Shown here piece after piece: positions 62,878-64,000 of a stretch of 64,000 bases of DNA. The notes beneath the pieces are model-generated. The model saw nothing but the letters and a program-made list of their open reading frames with translations. It did not search any database and had not been told where the DNA came from. The DNA is taken from positions 124,001-188,000 of the forward strand of contig NZ_SNYS01000008.1 of NCBI RefSeq assembly GCF_004363215.1, in the 5' to 3' direction. The translations under genes and the position numbers were made by a program. Every line of letters starts with the position of its first letter. Within the stretch, counting starts at the first letter, position 1. This stretch comes from Methanimicrococcus blatticola (lineage in GTDB: Archaea > Halobacteriota > Methanosarcinia > Methanosarcinales > Methanosarcinaceae).

Positions 62878-63669
62878 ATGAATAAAACAGCCGATTCTCG
62901 AAAAGTCGTCGTTGACGTGAATAATGTCTATAAAACTTATTATTTGGGGCATGAGGAAGTTCCCATTTTAAAAGGCGTAAATTTCCAAATCAACGAAGGT
63001 GATTTTGTCGCGATTGTCGGCCCGTCAGGATCCGGCAAAAGTACGCTGATGAATTTGCTCGGCTGTTTGGACCGCCCGACTTCCGGCATCATTGCCGTGA
63101 ACGGTCAGGACATTAATCAATTAGACGACAACGAATTGGCGCATTTGCGCGGCATGGAAATCGGGTTTATTTTCCAGCAGTTCAACCTCATTCCGAGATT
63201 AACCGCTTATGAAAATGTGATGCTTCCGACTTACGCCAGCAAAAAAAGCGGCATTGATTATCCGAAAAAAGCCAAAGAACTTCTCAAAATGGTCGGCTTG
63301 GAAGACCGTATGAAACACAAACCGTCAGAGCTTTCAGGCGGTCAGATTCAACGTGTTGCTGTCGCTCGTGCTTTAATCAATGATCCGGTTATTCTTTTGG
63401 CCGATGAACCGACCGGTAATTTAGATACCAAAACAACTGCGGAAGTCATGGATTATTTCCGCGAGCTGAACCGAAACGGCTCAACCATTATCATGATTAC
63501 GCACAACAACGAACTCGCCGTTCAAACAGACCGCGTGATTACGATTCGAGACGGTCAAATCACATTAGACGTTCCCGCCGCCGAATATGTGCAGCACATC
63601 AGAGATGAACAGATAACGGTCATGGAACAATTGGCTGCGCACGAATCTCCGAACGAATCCTCGAATTAA
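62878..63669 (+). CDS. ABC transporter ATP-binding protein (MacB/LolD type)
   Basis: 263 residues. Walker A is VGPSGSGKSTLMNLLG near 43, the Q-loop FIFQQFNLIPRLTAYENVM near 101, signature LSGGQIQRVAVARAL near 149, Walker B ILLADEPTGNLDTK near 171 and the H-loop ITHNNELA near 208. This sequence class pairs with FtsX/MacB-fold permeases that act on cell-surface or lipoprotein substrates. No permease gene is in the window; the next + strand gene would lie beyond the edge or elsewhere. GAGG ribosome site before the ATG. Confidence 0.93.
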   Translation: MNKTADSRKVVVDVNNVYKTYYLGHEEVPILKGVNFQINEGDFVAIVGPSGSGKSTLMNLLGCLDRPTSGIIAVNGQDINQLDDNELAHLRGMEIGFIFQQFNLIPRLTAYENVMLPTYASKKSGIDYPKKAKELLKMVGLEDRMKHKPSELSGGQIQRVAVARALINDPVILLADEPTGNLDTKTTAEVMDYFRELNRNGSTIIMITHNNELAVQTDRVITIRDGQITLDVPAAEYVQHIRDEQITVMEQLAAHESPNESSN

Positions 63670-63697
63670 TCAGCTTGATGCTGATTATTTTTTTTTA

Positions 63698-63821
63698 TTT
63701 ATCCGTTTTTCAGAAATTTCGTTTTGTTTTTCTTTTTCAGTTTTATTTTTTTCTCTTTTATTTTTTAATTTATCCGTTTTTTAGAAATTTCTTTTTGTTT
63801 TTCTTTTTCAGTTTTATTTTT
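63698..63821. repeat. 53-nt T-rich direct repeat
   Basis: Two nearly identical copies starting TTATCCGTTTTT (63698 and 63770), separated by a T-rich run, between the ABC and GNAT genes. Confidence 0.75.
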
Positions 63822-64000
63822 AGCATTCTTTTTCGTCATCGAAATATAATGTCATAATGTAATCGTTCATGTAAAAATCATGGCCGATATCCGTGACGGC
63901 TTCGTTATCAATCACAAAACCTTCTTTTTTGTAAAATTCAATGGGACCTGAATTCCCTTTGTTAACCGTCAGCCAAAGGCACGGCCTGGTATTTTTTGAA
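63820..64000 (-). CDS. GNAT acetyltransferase, C-terminal part
   Basis: About 59 codons are visible; the 5' part lies beyond base 64000. The segment LWLTVNKGNSGPIEFYKKEGF and the end HDFYMNDYIMTLYFDD match the last strands of GNAT N-acetyltransferases of the ribosomal-protein/small-molecule type. Substrate cannot be inferred. Ends at TAA (63822-63820). Confidence 0.8.
   Translation of the reverse strand, partial: SKNTRPCLWLTVNKGNSGPIEFYKKEGFVIDNEAVTDIGHDFYMNDYIMTLYFDDEKEC

Overview
The window is a low-to-medium GC archaeal chromosome segment. Diagnostic genes are a TATA-binding protein, an archaeal 7S (SRP) RNA, ribosomal protein eS17, the archaeosine enzyme RaSEA, an AglJ-type glycosyltransferase, the archaeal mevalonate operon (HMG-CoA synthase, thiolase, DUF35 protein) and a stand-alone GMP synthetase subunit. 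Several AT-rich TATA boxes sit about 25 bases upstream of starts, and leaderless genes mix with genes carrying good ribosome sites. A small sulfite-reductase-like protein typical of methanogens, an in-frame UAG inside a lipoprotein gene and the absence of TAG as a stop in every other complete gene together suggest a pyrrolysine-using methanogen of the Methanosarcinaceae (perhaps a gut-associated low-GC relative). That last step is inference.

Layout. 1-8.3 kb: alaS-yhbY, thiC, aglJ-like, tbp, an acidic orphan, tRNA-Ser(GCU) and SRP RNA. 8.3-12 kb: a PAPS-reductase-like PUA protein, a HypE-like protein and a degenerate Cas4/Dna2-like protein. 12-18 kb: an HTH regulator and the mevalonate operon, with a DUF1016 (YhcG-type) nuclease gene between them. 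18-22 kb: two secreted lipoproteins (one with the UAG), a toprim protein and an ADP-ribosyltransferase-like gene with a small partner. 22-31 kb: a DUF167/DUF1805/map cluster, an M24 peptidase, a sulfite-reductase-like protein, a second DUF1016 gene, a methyltransferase, RaSEA, guaAb and an A24 prepilin peptidase. 31.8-35.5 kb: a 1224-residue, very AT-rich YobI-like P-loop ATPase, the clearest candidate for a transferred defence gene. 35.5-46 kb: recQ, eS17, an unknown coiled protein, an MBL hydrolase, an AAA ATPase, purC and a CrtI-like FAD oxidoreductase. 46-58 kb: biosynthesis, with dapA-dapB, pheA, pgk-AMMECR1, a Fic protein, and citramalate synthase-ilvB-ilvN-ilvC, which together make lysine precursors, phenylalanine, isoleucine and valine. 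58-64 kb: small redox and zinc-ribbon proteins, a nitroreductase, ferritin, an ABC ATPase and a partial GNAT protein.

Between the genes lies unusual repeat structure. Family H is a composite of up to three hairpins, with stem changes that preserve pairing; it is tandemly duplicated at 60.2-60.95 kb with partial copies at 45.7 and 12.1 kb. Family E combines an eight-base-stem hairpin, a short tandem array and a GC-rich CGCGCGA tail; it occurs at 6.6, 12.3 and 57.6 kb, with solo tails elsewhere. Many unrelated short tandem arrays (11, 14, 15, 18 and 26 nt units) also occur. All statements come from reading the sequence; no database search was run.
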